From Hyaloperonospora brassicae (taxonomy: Eukaryota > Oomycota > Peronosporomycetes > Peronosporales > Peronosporaceae), in assembly GCA_947650285.1 (NCBI GenBank), contig CANTFL010001244.1:62001-126000 (forward strand): 64,000 bases of DNA, in the 5' to 3' direction. This document shows, in pieces, positions 43,640 to 52,733 of this stretch. The notes beneath the pieces were generated by a model, which was not told where the DNA came from, did no database searches, and saw only the letters and a list, made by a program, of their open reading frames with translations. Every line of letters starts with the position of its first letter. The first letter of the stretch is position 1. Made by a program: the position numbers and the translations under genes.

Positions 43640-43880
43640 TTCCCTCGTAATGCATGTTGCTCAATGGCGGTAGCTACTGTTATGACGATGACCACCAACA
43701 TATACAATGCGAAAGAAAACAGCGGAACGCAATGAAACGCAACAAGTACATCAAACAATGCCAAAGGCTTTGTATTTTTTTTACTCAAATATCATCAATC
43801 GCTGCATTCCCACCAGTTGGTTGGCGAGTGCATTTGCGCGTGTCAAGAGCTTGTCAAAATGCTCATGACCGCATCGCCAG
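43640..43880 (-). repeat. SCR-family 3' flank downstream of SCR3
   Basis: This matches the downstream flanks of SCR1 (13730-13900) and SCR2 (17490-17671): GAAAACAGCGGAACGCAATG, CAACAAGTACATCAAACAAT, GTCAAGAGCTTGTC. It shows that SCR3 was copied with its surroundings, and it lacks MITE B. Confidence 0.6.
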
Positions 43881-43902
43881 AATCCCGGGTTTTCAGAAAC
43901 GA

Positions 43903-44754
43903 TCAGACAGGAGCGGCGGAAGATCGGCACGCGCGGAAGCAGCACTTCGTAAACCCCTCGACGGTCTGTTCCTTATCGTGGCATTCCGCGGACGCGACAT
44001 CATCGGCATCGCCGCGCGAATGACCGACTGAGCTGCAGTACTTCCACCCCAAATAACTATGACGCGAACACTGGCGGATGCAGCAGTAGACAAAGTCGAT
44101 GACATTTGTGCCCGATGCGCGGTAGTACACAATTGCGCTATCGTCGCGCTTGACACATGAGAAAGTATCCTTTGCGGAGGTAAAGTCAATAGTAAGGGGA
44201 GGAGGCAGGCACCGATTGCCGCAGCGGGTCCAAAAGTCGAGCACTGCGGATGCCGCTTCGCGGCAACCTTCTGATGCAGTTCCGTCGTTTTCGCCGCATG
44301 GATAGCCGCGCATGCTGCAAAGTTGAGGTGCCACCTCAGTATTGCCAATGGATGGGTCAACCGACCCCAGTGGCCGAGTGGTAGACCACTGGAGCTGGGA
44401 CCGGGAGGTACCTGGATCGATATCCCGGAGGGGGTTTGATTACAGGGAGCCGGAGATAGGCTAACAAAGTATGACGAGCAACCACCCAATGGGTGGCCGC
44501 CCTGCCAAACCGCACCGAAGGGTGTGTGATAGTTGGGTGGGCTGGAGGCCCTACTAGCCGAAAAAGCCCCATAGTGTAATGAGTAATGTGGGCTCCTGGC
44601 GAGTTCAAACCGAGCCGCGGAACTCGCAGATCACCCCCGGGCGGTCTGAGGGGTCACACGGAATAAATCTCCCAACGGCTGGGTCAGCTGGGTTCGTGGC
44701 AGACGTGGAGGCGACAGCTGCCATGCAAATGGCAACGGAAGCTTTGATGTGCAT
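43903..44754 (-). pseudogene. Secreted cysteine-rich protein gene (SCR3) split by a SINE
   Basis: The gene starts at ATG 44754 with MHIKASVAICMAAVAST, a signal peptide like SCR1 and SCR2. After 23 codons a 327-bp insertion breaks it. The second part (to the TGA at 43903-43905) encodes a mature region with 14 cysteines (YCCIRQC, KYC, KCCFRAC) in the SCR family order, with a longer insert than SCR1. Removing the insert and one duplicate leaves both parts in phase (175 codons including stop), so the break is recent relative to the rest of the gene. The LTR of element 3 begins 9 bp upstream of the ATG. As it stands it is not functional unless the SINE is spliced out. Confidence 0.65.
44360..44679 (+). 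mobile_element. tRNA-derived SINE-like insertion in SCR3
   Basis: It is flanked by TGGGTCA at 44353-44359 and 44680-44686; the repeats extend to about 12 bp with two mismatches. It starts with a tRNA-like head, CCAGTGGCCGAGTGGTAGACC (box A at 44371-44382), which resembles the D-arm of class II (Ser/Leu) tRNAs. A box-B-like GGATCGATATCC follows at about 44414. The rest (~240 bp) is non-coding. No long A tail is seen. It is not similar to the SINE-like unit at 12620-12853. Confidence 0.6.
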
Positions 44755-44763
44755 CGTTGCTAC

Positions 44764-45153
44764 TGTAACGGGGCACACCCTTGCGTTCAGTTCACGCAAG
44801 GGTATCGGCGCCCCGACAGACGTACACAAGGCAAGCGAGGAAGCGTAGGTAAGGTAAAAGCAGAACTGTTATATTAATAAATTAAGTCTTTCAACTACTG
44901 TCTCTTCGTTTGACTTAATTCAATTATACTAATATAACTGCATGTATGGTGACTTCTCGTCACCACTCATTGCGCGCGTCTTGTGGCGATTGGTGGGTTG
45001 ATATCATCACGATATCAACCAATGAACAGACCCTTTGGTCGACCCTTCAATATCACCACTTTGGTGATATTGTTTTAAAGAATATCCATCTTTATATTCT
45101 TTATTGTCACTTTCCTTAAAGTGACAATTCCATGTAACGGGCTTCCCCATACA
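44764..45153 (-). repeat. Element 3 left LTR (3' LTR)
   Basis: It is 390 bp. Compared with element 2, the first hairpin keeps its stem CCCTTGCGT/ACGCAAGGG while the loop differs (TCAGTTC against AACTTA). The end is altered to CTTCCCCATACA. A C-run (CACCCCCCCCCCCTTAA) inside it forms the polypurine tract on the minus strand. Confidence 0.85.
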
Positions 45154-45288
45154 TCACCCCCCCCCCCTTAACTGATAGGTATCGTGTGACTATCGAAAAT
45201 ATGGCGGCCACCCGTTGGCCCCCATTGGGACAAGGAGCACTTGTTGGGTCCGTTCCATTCACTTCCCGCTTGACCTCGCATAGTTAAC

Positions 45289-46896
45289 ATGTCTATGCGA
45301 GGTGACTCAAGACCTACACAGCCCGGTGCTGTGCCAGCCTCTGCGGCAGACGCTTCGTATTCTTCCGTCCCTTCTTCGCCTGCAGCAACAGGTGATGCAG
45401 GTGCACGCGGTATCACACCGCGTGCGCATGATGACCTCGACGTAGAGGTCATCTACTCTGGCGAGTCAGACGTATCTGACTCGGGCAATGCTCCAGAGGC
45501 GTCTCGCTCACCGGCGGCGCCTCAGTATTCGCCAAGACCACTGCCGAACGAACGGACTCGTTATTTGCATCACAGTCTGTTCGGCATTGATGATGATGAT
45601 GATCAGGGTGGTGAGTTCTATTCTTCACCACCGCCGGCTCGTGCGTCTTCGCACGAGCGTGATGACGATGGCGCGAGCCGTCGTCAATCTAGGAGCCGTG
45701 GTACCGACAAGAGTACCACTGTGAAGCGTGATGAGCCGAAGCCGTGGCGTTTGCCCAAACGGCTCATCAATAGCTTGTCTCACGAGACAAGCCAACACCA
45801 TCGAATACCCTTATTCGATGCAACCGAGCTTCACGGCTTGAGTTCCAGCGCGAAGAACTTTCGCGCTGAAGAAGATTTTATCTCGATGCCTTCCTTAGAC
45901 ATCGATGGTACAACAGCAACCAAAAGCGTGACAAAGCATCGCTTTTGGCTGCGTGGAGCGCGTTCGTCCAAAACGTAAAGAATTTTGGACGAAAAGGGTG
46001 GCTCAAGAAACTTGAGGCGACACGCCTCAGGTTCGAACGGCGAACGCCAACCGGTGCTAGGTACCGGTTGCATTGTTCGTCGAGTGAGGCCGGCATTCCT
46101 TGCCTCACATAGGGTGGACCCTTGTGCGAGTTGTGTTGACAACTCGCAGCGTGTACATAGGGACGTGTATTCCCTAAGTTCGCCCTGGGGAAGGGCAAAC
46201 ATCTCGGCTGAGACGCGTGACGCGATTGCAAACTTGCAATCCGTCTACAAGCGCCTAGGGCGCGTGTTGAACGATGGACCACAAGGTCAATCGGATGAGT
46301 CTCGTCATACTGGCGGACGAGACCTTCAACATCCATCATCAGCTGGGAGCGGGGCTCCCAGCTGTTCAAAAAGGGTGGATACCCCCGCCACTGGACGAGG
46401 TAGCTCGTCCTTGATCCTGAATCGTCACGGTTGTTCAAGATACGCTCCACTAGAAAGCGTTGACCACCGTGAAAATCCACCAAAGGATGTGGTGGAGGAG
46501 GAAAGACCTCCTCCAGATAATTCGGCTCACCATCTCGATCCTCACGAGTTGGATCGCGCAATCGTTGAATTGCACGATGATGTAATGCACGAGAGGGACA
46601 GGCGTTACGCTCTGACTGACGCTTTGCGGAAGTACCGCAAAGAGCACGAGGCGAACCGTGCGAAGGACCGCGCTGAGTATGCGGTCGCACAGCTGCAGGT
46701 TGAGCGCGACGTCCGGTTCTTCTTTGGCGAGCTGGCGAAAGCTCGCGGAGAGATCTCTCAGTTGCGTTCTGAGGTCTCTTATTTACGCGACTAGACGGAC
46801 CATCTGGATCGCGAACGCAAGAACTTGATGGATGTTCTTGTACGTGGGGGCTATCTTCATCGGAAGAAGAAGGCTCGTACTGACAGTACGGCCTGA
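45289..46896 (+). pseudogene. Plus-strand accessory ORF of element 3, two frameshifts and one stop
   Basis: The frame is homologous to 19793-21401. The TAA of element 2 is Leu here (HRIPLFDATELHG), showing that the N-terminal and middle parts form one protein. A missing T at about 45881 and an extra base near 46110 cause two compensating frameshifts, and a TAG at 46792-46794 stands where element 2 has Gln. The ATG at 45289 lies in the loop of a 10-bp hairpin (45274-45302). Coiled-coil C-terminus and basic RKKKARTDS end are kept. The opposite strand is the open 455-codon integrase tail. Confidence 0.65.
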
Positions 46897-47245
46897 GTCG
46901 CTCCACGTAAAATGTAGTATGTGTTCGCATCTTGCGTGGTAATTCGATCGTGTATGCATTGCCCTTTCGGTGCAACACACGAAATGGCCCAATGTACTTC
47001 GGCAGTAGTTTGCTACTGCCGACACTGGTGAATACATGTCCAGGTAAGTTTACCGTAGACAGTAGTACTAGGTCGTTAACCTTAAATGAAAGAACATTTG
47101 CTCTTCCATTCTTGTCTGCGTTCCGTTTCTGACGGTCCACCGAATTTGCGATGGAGTTCCGAACCAAAAGAACTACCAGCTCTCGAGTCAGCAGGAAGTT
47201 CTCTGCTGACTCTTTGTTTTGTCTTTCAGTGCGCTTCGTGCGCAC
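45878..47245 (-). CDS. Element 3 integrase C-terminus with chromodomain, long open frame
   Basis: A 455-codon frame has GPY/F at residues 78-121 (KLLPKYIGPFRVLHRKGN, FYVERLRPY), then a ~140-residue Ser/Arg-rich linker, and a chromodomain at residues 263-315 ([41 protein letters not shown]). The frame then stays open another ~140 codons over the antisense of the plus-strand ORF's conserved middle; that tail has no recognised domain. It is joined upstream, by an acidic stretch (47246-47440), to the integrase core. The segment is open but belongs to a pol that is stopped elsewhere, so it is not expressed as a normal pol product. Confidence 0.75.
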   Translation of the reverse strand: MRTKRTERQNKESAENFLLTRELVVLLVRNSIANSVDRQKRNADKNGRANVLSFKVNDLVLLSTVNLPGHVFTSVGSSKLLPKYIGPFRVLHRKGNAYTIELPRKMRTHTTFYVERLRPYCQYEPSSSDEDSPHVQEHPSSSCVRDPDGPSSRVNKRPQNATERSLRELSPARQRRTGRRAQPAAVRPHTQRGPSHGSPRALCGTSAKRQSERNACPSRALHHRAIQRLRDPTREDRDGEPNYLEEVFPPPPHPLVDFHGGQRFLVERILNNRDDSGSRTSYLVQWRGYPPFLNSWEPRSQLMMDVEGLVRQYDETHPIDLVVHRSTRALGACRRIASLQSRHASQPRCLPFPRANLGNTRPYVHAASCQHNSHKGPPYVRQGMPASLDEQCNRYLAPVGVRRSNLRRVASSFLSHPFRPKFFTFWTNALHAAKSDALSRFWLLLYHRCLRKASR

Positions 47246-48635
47246 TGCTAAGAGATTGTTCTCTTCTTCAGCGAGGTTGTCTTCTTCCTCGCTGGAATAA
47301 TCGTTGACGATGCTGGTATATTCAGCATCGTCATCACCATCCGAGTCAGTAATAGAATCGCCGCTATTATTGAGGTGATTTTTATCATCAATGTCGATCT
47401 GACTAACATCGGCATCATACGTGACGACGTTAGCGTCGACACGTGATGATCAAGAGCCAAAACGGTTTTTGCTCGAGCGAGTCTCCCCCCTTATCCAAGA
47501 GTCACCTCTATAATAATGGGTACTTGTGGATGGCGTAGGCCATTCACGTAAATCGGTGTATGCTGTATTGAAGCATGCACCGAATTATTGATGGCGAATT
47601 CCACCATGGGTAGGAATTCGCTCCAACTCGGAAACGAGTGGACATATCCTCGAAGGATCTCTTCGAGGACACGGTTCGCACGTTCCGTCTAACCATCTGT
47701 TTCTGGATGGTCAGAAGTGGACATCTTCAATCGTGTTCCAAGAGTACGGAACACGGTTTGCCAAAATGCCGCCGTGAACCGTGTGTCAAGGTCGGATACA
47801 AGTTCACGGGGCAACCCGTGGAGGCGGAAGATCGTGTCGAAAAAGACACGAGTACAACCCTGATCTTTGATCGACTCGGTTACAGCAGCAATATGGACCA
47901 TCTTGCTGAACCGATCAACAAACACAAGAATACCATTATTCTTGTGAGCGTCTTCGGGAAAACCGTAGACGAAGTCTATTAAAACGGACTGCCACACTCT
48001 GCCGGAACAGGCAGAGGTTGCAATGGTGAACGGGATGAAGGACTATACTTCACCCGTTGACAAACATCGCAAGCACGTATGTACTTGCGAACAAACTGAT
48101 ACTGGCGGGGCCAGTAAAAGTCACGACTTACCGTGAGGTAAGTCTTTTCTCTCCCACGATGACCACCTGTTGGGGCATCGTGACACTCGTACATGATGCG
48201 TAAACGCAAATTATCATGAGCGGGGACGGCGACACGAGGCGTGTCGCCGGCAACAGCTGTATAATACAGCAATCCGTTGCGTGTATTATACCGATCCGAT
48301 GAGGATCGGTACAAAGCCGGTAAATATTTCATAGCTTTACTGGATGGATTCAGCAGATGATTCATCAATCGCAGAAGATATTTATCTTCTGCGTATGCCT
48401 TTCGTATGTCGTCAAGTAAGCTTGACGACGGAAAACTGGCTGTCAGTGTCGCAACAGTGGGCTTATCCTCACTGTTGGATTGTGCGTCCGGCTCTAAATC
48501 GGGCCGGCACGAAAGCGCATCAGCGACGACATTGAGTCGTCCTGGTTTATACTCCACGGAAAAGTTATACTCCGCAAAAAAGACAGCCACCTCGCCATCC
48601 TTTGCTAGAGGTGTGGGCTGTTTACGGCCGTGCAT
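47246..48635 (-). pseudogene. Element 3 integrase core and zinc-binding region, broken
   Basis: Frame 47979-48635 (218 codons) carries EYKPGRLNVVADALS, HDAPTGGHRGREKTYLTV and CDVCQRVK with all zinc ligands. Frame 47689-47997 carries DFVYGFPEDAHK, DRFSKMVHIAAV and SDLDTRFTAAFW and ends at TAG after DHPETDG, identical in place to element 2. Below it comes the acidic insert, of SEEEDNLAEEEN type as in element 2. Confidence 0.8.
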
Positions 48636-49006
48636 AATGCCGCATGGTCCGTATAGACAACAAACGGTCTATCTCTCAAGCGATAGACGCGAAACTTAGC
48701 CAGTGCGTACTTTATGGTAAGGAGTTCCCTGTCATGCACTGGGTAATTGCGCTCAGCTGCTTTCACCTGGCGCGACTGATAACAGACGACGCGCTCCGCG
48801 CCATCTGCATCGAACTGCATTAACGCACAGCCGATTGCGAAATCGCTGGCGTCACAGACCACATGAAATGGTCTGTCCTGATCTGCAATCGCCAAGATCG
48901 GCGATTGCATCAAGCTTTGCTTGATACCCTCAAAGGAACGCTGGCACTCAGCGTTCCATGACCACTTCACATTGTTCTTGAGCAAGCAAGAAAGATGAGC
49001 AGTCAT
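48605..49006 (-). pseudogene. Element 3 RNase H
   Basis: A 133-codon minus frame reads FHVVCDASDFAIGCALMQF, AERNYPVHDRELLTIKYAL and FVVYTDHAAL, a good gypsy RNase H with its first catalytic Asp. A frameshift near 48610 leads into the next piece; upstream it follows the TAG at 49037-49039. Confidence 0.78.
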
Positions 49007-49765
49007 CTCGGCGAAGTTGCGCGAGTACTTGTGCAGCTACGCCGCTAGCCCAAGGAACTTCCTTAGTCTCTTGACATCGACTGGCACTGGCCAGTCGGTG
49101 ATCGCCTTGATCTTTTCGGGATCAGGGCGTAAGCCGTGTTTACCCACGATGCACCCAAGAAGTGGTATTTCGATGGCCGCGAATATACACTTCTTGAGGT
49201 TGGCGTACAACTTATACCTGCGCATAAGTTGAAGAACTTGACGAACGTGAGTTCTGTGAATTTCAACGTCCGTCTTTCCGTCCATAGCCCGGCTATGGAC
49301 GAACACATCGTCAAAATAACTCGGTGCGAAATCACGCACCGGTCTCAACAGATTTGGTACACATCTGTTGAACGTTGCAGGGGCATTACTCAGCCCCTGT
49401 GGAATCACTAGCCACTACCACAACATCCCGCTGGGGGTACTCACTGCCGTGAACGGGATGTCCCATTCACGCATGAGGATCTGATAGAATCCATCCATCA
49501 GATCCATGGACGAAAAGATGGTACTCTTTGACATACCATCTATGATTACGTCCTTCCTCGGTATCAGCGTCTGAGCGGGTACCGTAGCAGCATTCAACTT
49601 GTTAAATGCGTGCACTATCCGCCGCCCTCCTGTGGCCTTTCGCACACAGAAGGTCGGATAGCTGTGAGGGGATGTTGATTCCCTCACATGGCCCGCTGCT
49701 AAGCGATCGGCAAAGAACTTGTCGATCGCTATCACTTGTTCACGAGGCAGTGTCCACTGCTTCAT
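49007..49765 (-). pseudogene. Element 3 reverse transcriptase with two in-frame TAG stops
   Basis: The frame starts MKQWTLPREQVIAIDKFF and reads IVHAFNKLNAATVPAQ, FSSMDLMDGFYQIL (catalytic Asp of motif A kept, unlike elements 1 and 2), then stops at TAG 49412-49414 where the other copies have Glu. It resumes with IPQGLSNAPATFNRC and SYFDDVFVHS (catalytic YFDD), PDPEKIKAITDWPVPVD and FLGLAA, then TAG at 49037-49039 before LHKYSRNF. Apart from the stops it is the best-preserved RT in the window. Confidence 0.82.
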
Positions 49766-51066
49766 GACTTCGAGCCCGGTTTGAGCTCGATCTCGTGTCG
49801 AGTGCCTTTGTCCTTAGGCAACTCGCAAGGTACGGATTCAGGGAACCCATCCTTGAATTCGATCAAATTCGTACACAAAGGATTTGCTTGAAGCGACTTC
49901 CAGGATTGAGATTCATATCTCTCAATTCGAGTCTTCTCATCGGGGAAACTTTCGTCCATCGATGAGCTGCTGAGCATCCGTTCATTCTCAGCAAATACTG
50001 TCGCCGACCGAATATCGGCCACATACTCATCCTCTGTGACGAGTATGCAGATCTTCTTGACTTTGCCGCTACGCAGATCGCGCAAGAACCGTTTCGGCTC
50101 TAGCGTTGGCAACTGAGTTATCTCCGAAGTTGACTTCGGAGGCACAATCAGATCAAGCGTATAAGCGCCTACGCTTGATCCGCAATTAACCAAGACGTTC
50201 AATGTCTCGGTTTCTTCCTGGGAACTTGCTTCCACAGGTTGCTGAAGGCCTGATACTTCAGCAAGTGACTCTTGAGGAATTCCATCCTCAAGTACGTGGG
50301 GACTTATTCCCTCGACGTCTTCCGACTGTGGCTGTGCAACCACATTCATGCACCGCCAGTCTACGGTCGACTCTCCAGTGGACCTAGGATTTCCATGTTG
50401 CCCTTTGGAGGCAACAGGTTTCTTACTTGTAAGATGCTGCCCGCTAGACATGCATCCATATCCCGGTCCACTCGACTTATTCGAGTGGTGGACCTTCGGC
50501 GCAGCCTGTACTTCTGTACAGCCGCCGGGAGCTTGCTCCACAGTGTAGTGATCAGCTACAATGTGATCGTGTGCAGTCGTACTAACGACCGTACAGCAAG
50601 TGATGTCATCGCAATCACTCGCAGTACATCCACACGCTTGTGGACGCTCCATGACGTTCATCAGATGGCCATCTGATGAACAAGCGGCAGGCATCTTTAC
50701 GGATCGATGCTGCCAGCTCATCCTTGGCTCGTACCTTCTGAGCCAAGGTAATCCCAGGATGACATCAAATTCGTCATCCTGATCCAGTACGATGAAGTCA
50801 TCGTACTGTTCGCCCTCAAACGTGTAGTGGATTCCCACTACACGTTTCTCAACGGTAATCGATGCGCCTGTTGCAAGGCGCATCGTCATACTTGTGAGGG
50901 GAATGTCGCGATCAACGAACTTAAGCCTACGACCCTCTAGTGACTGGCGACGAACAAAGTTGTTCGACGCCCCACAGTCTACTAGGGCACGAAGCGTCAA
51001 ATCATTTGTCGCTTCCAACTTGAAGGTAATGAACGAAACGTCATCACCAGGTGCCGAGACACACAA
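49762..51066 (-). CDS. Element 3 protease and linker, 434-codon open frame
   Basis: It begins inside the protease region: ALVDCGASNNFVRRQSL (active site), IVLDQDDEFDVILGLPWLRRYEP, then a Cys-rich patch (ACGCTASDCDDITCC) and a long low-complexity linker with SQEETETLNVLV and PTLEPKRFLRDLRSGKVKKI that runs to the RT. This is the full linker that is broken in the other copies. A stop (TAG, about 51094-51096) lies upstream between gag and this frame. Most of 50272-50785 is identical to element 2. Confidence 0.8.
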   Translation of the reverse strand: MCVSAPGDDVSFITFKLEATNDLTLRALVDCGASNNFVRRQSLEGRRLKFVDRDIPLTSMTMRLATGASITVEKRVVGIHYTFEGEQYDDFIVLDQDDEFDVILGLPWLRRYEPRMSWQHRSVKMPAACSSDGHLMNVMERPQACGCTASDCDDITCCTVVSTTAHDHIVADHYTVEQAPGGCTEVQAAPKVHHSNKSSGPGYGCMSSGQHLTSKKPVASKGQHGNPRSTGESTVDWRCMNVVAQPQSEDVEGISPHVLEDGIPQESLAEVSGLQQPVEASSQEETETLNVLVNCGSSVGAYTLDLIVPPKSTSEITQLPTLEPKRFLRDLRSGKVKKICILVTEDEYVADIRSATVFAENERMLSSSSMDESFPDEKTRIERYESQSWKSLQANPLCTNLIEFKDGFPESVPCELPKDKGTRHEIELKPGSKS

Positions 51067-51127
51067 TGATTGTGTATCTGGAGCAACTTTCGTCTAGAGA
51101 TTTGCAAATTCTCTTGAGGTTGCTGGA

Positions 51128-52298
51128 TCAGTAGGGCGCTCCGCCTCTACTGGCCCTGGTTATTTTTTGATGGTCCGCTTCGCTGTTGCGGTTTCGCAAC
51201 AGCGCCAAACTTAAGCCCATTGCATCTTTTGGCCAATGGACGTCCATTTCGCTCAGTACTGCTAGGTACGGGCGAGGGTCAATACACTCGTAAGCGAATA
51301 GTCCCAACTTCTGGCAGCCATTGCACTTCTGCAATCGCCTGTTGTTCGAGAGCGAGGTCTCTCGCTCTTAACATCACAGATGTCCATTGGTTGTGGACCT
51401 CCGGTCTCTTGTCGTCTCAGTGGAAGATAAGAGATTGAGCTAGCATGAGCTTGTCTCCTGCATAAGGTTTCTTGTTCCGCTGTTGCAATTGCATATTCTA
51501 GAGTGTTCAACTCTAGGCGAAACAGGTGATTCCTGACGGGCCCTTCTGCGAGCCCTTGCATGAACACATTAATCAACGTGTGTTCATGTACTGGGTTGGC
51601 AGTTATACTACTCGCAAGGAATCGTATATGTTGTGCGTAAGCGTGCACATCACGCTTACCCTGCTTGAGTTTCAGGAGCTCTGAGGGAGCCCTGAACTCA
51701 GCACGTGGCGGCTCAAACGTTTGTCTGAGCCGGGACTTGAAGTCATGTAGCGACCTAAACACATTTGGGTTGCTACTCTCGAGTCCCAGGGACCAAGTTT
51801 TGGCACGCACTGCCAAGTGGGTCTGAGCAAATGTGAGTTTCATTTGCTCATCTTCGACGCGACGAGCCCTTAAGGCTCTGTCGAGTTCGACAAACCACAA
51901 TAATCGGAGTCCTCCGGGACTCCACTGTACTTGGAGATGTCAACCTTCATGGCCTCGGGACGACGCGCATGCGCCGTCCCGCCCACAGCAGCATGAATTT
52001 GCCACTGTCTCAACAGCTCCGTCTGTTGAGCACCGAGTTCTCTCAACAGCTCTGCCTGTTGAGAGCCTTGCTGGTGAAGCAAGGCTACTTTCTCCCTCTC
52101 GAGAGCAAGTTCATTCTGAATGAACTTGGCGATAGCGGCATGTTGTTGGTCTCTGTCTAGAGACTCCAAAATGGCGCTAATGGCTAACTCGCCTACGGTA
52201 GAACTCATTCGTTCTACCGCACCCCATTCGATGTCACTCAAATAAGTAAACCCTTCACGCGTGGCGTGAAAGGTGTCTTCTTCATCCAACATGTTCAT
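51128..52298 (-). pseudogene. Element 3 gag, frameshifted and with altered zinc knuckle
   Basis: The N-terminal part (51870-52298) is the same as element 2 Gag. One G is missing at about 51905 (ATCGGAGTCC against ATCGGGAGTCC), which moves the frame to 51262-51900, where the capsid fold continues. The C-terminal knuckle is in yet another frame (51128-51334) and reads CNGCQKLGLFAYEC, with Leu in place of the zinc-binding His. Both the deletion and the knuckle change should inactivate Gag. Confidence 0.8.
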
Positions 52299-52342
52299 GT
52301 TGGATGATGTGGTCCTTGGAAGGACTACAAAGTGCTACCAGG

Positions 52343-52733
52343 TGTAACGGGGCACACCCTTGCGTAACTTAACGCAAGGGCTTTGAGTGCCCCGACAGAC
52401 GTACACGTGGCAAGCGAGGAAGCGTAGGTAGGGTAAAAGTAGAACTGTTATATTAATAAATTAAGTCTTTAAACTACTGTCTCTTCGTTTGACTTAATTC
52501 AATTATACTAATATAACTGCATGTATGGTGACGTCTCGTCACCACTCATTGCGCGCGTCTTGCGGCGTTTGGTGGGTTGATATCATCACGATATCAACCA
52601 ATGAACAGACCCTTTGGTCGACCCTTCAATATCACCACTTTGGTGATATTGTTTTAAAGAATATCCATCTTTATATTCTTTATTGTCACTTTCCTTAAAG
52701 TGACAATTTCATGTAACGGGCTGCCCCGTTACA
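52343..52733 (-). repeat. Element 3 right LTR (5' LTR)
   Basis: It is 391 bp, almost identical to the LTRs of element 2 (for example a C for T after GCAAGGG, and GAAGCGTAGG as in the left LTR of element 2). It is followed by CCTGC and then the same copia sequence as element 2. Confidence 0.9.

Larger units (their letters stand above)
19272..44763. repeat. ~25.49-kb repeat unit, copy 1
   Basis: The unit runs from the left end of element 2 to just before element 3. It holds element 2, the copia right part, the AT-rich spacer and SCR3. Copy 2 follows directly. Offsets fall from 25,495 near 27239 to 25,489 near 38000, through small indels. Confidence 0.85.
44764..52733 (-). mobile_element. Ty3/gypsy chromovirus-type element 3, hybrid at the duplication junction
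   Basis: Same layout as element 2, 7,970 bp. The two LTRs differ at roughly 20 positions, far more than those of element 2. The flanks do not match: GCTAC before the left LTR, CCTGC after the right LTR. The right flank is the same copia sequence as at element 2, while the left flank is SCR3. The simplest reading is a recombinant: left end from a gypsy copy that sat next to SCR3, right end from an element-2-like copy. Coding frames: longest pol pieces are open, but gag has a 1-bp deletion and pol has several TAG stops. Confidence 0.88.

Noticed and set aside
43893..44489. A 198-codon minus frame across SCR3 and the SINE
   Set aside because: It is out of phase with the signal peptide and the cysteine pattern; the frame ending at 43903 has the family's Cys order.
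44764..52733. Element 3 as an independent simple insertion
   Set aside because: Its flanking 5-mers differ (GCTAC and CCTGC) and its right flank is the very same copia break as element 2, so a single insertion event does not explain it.
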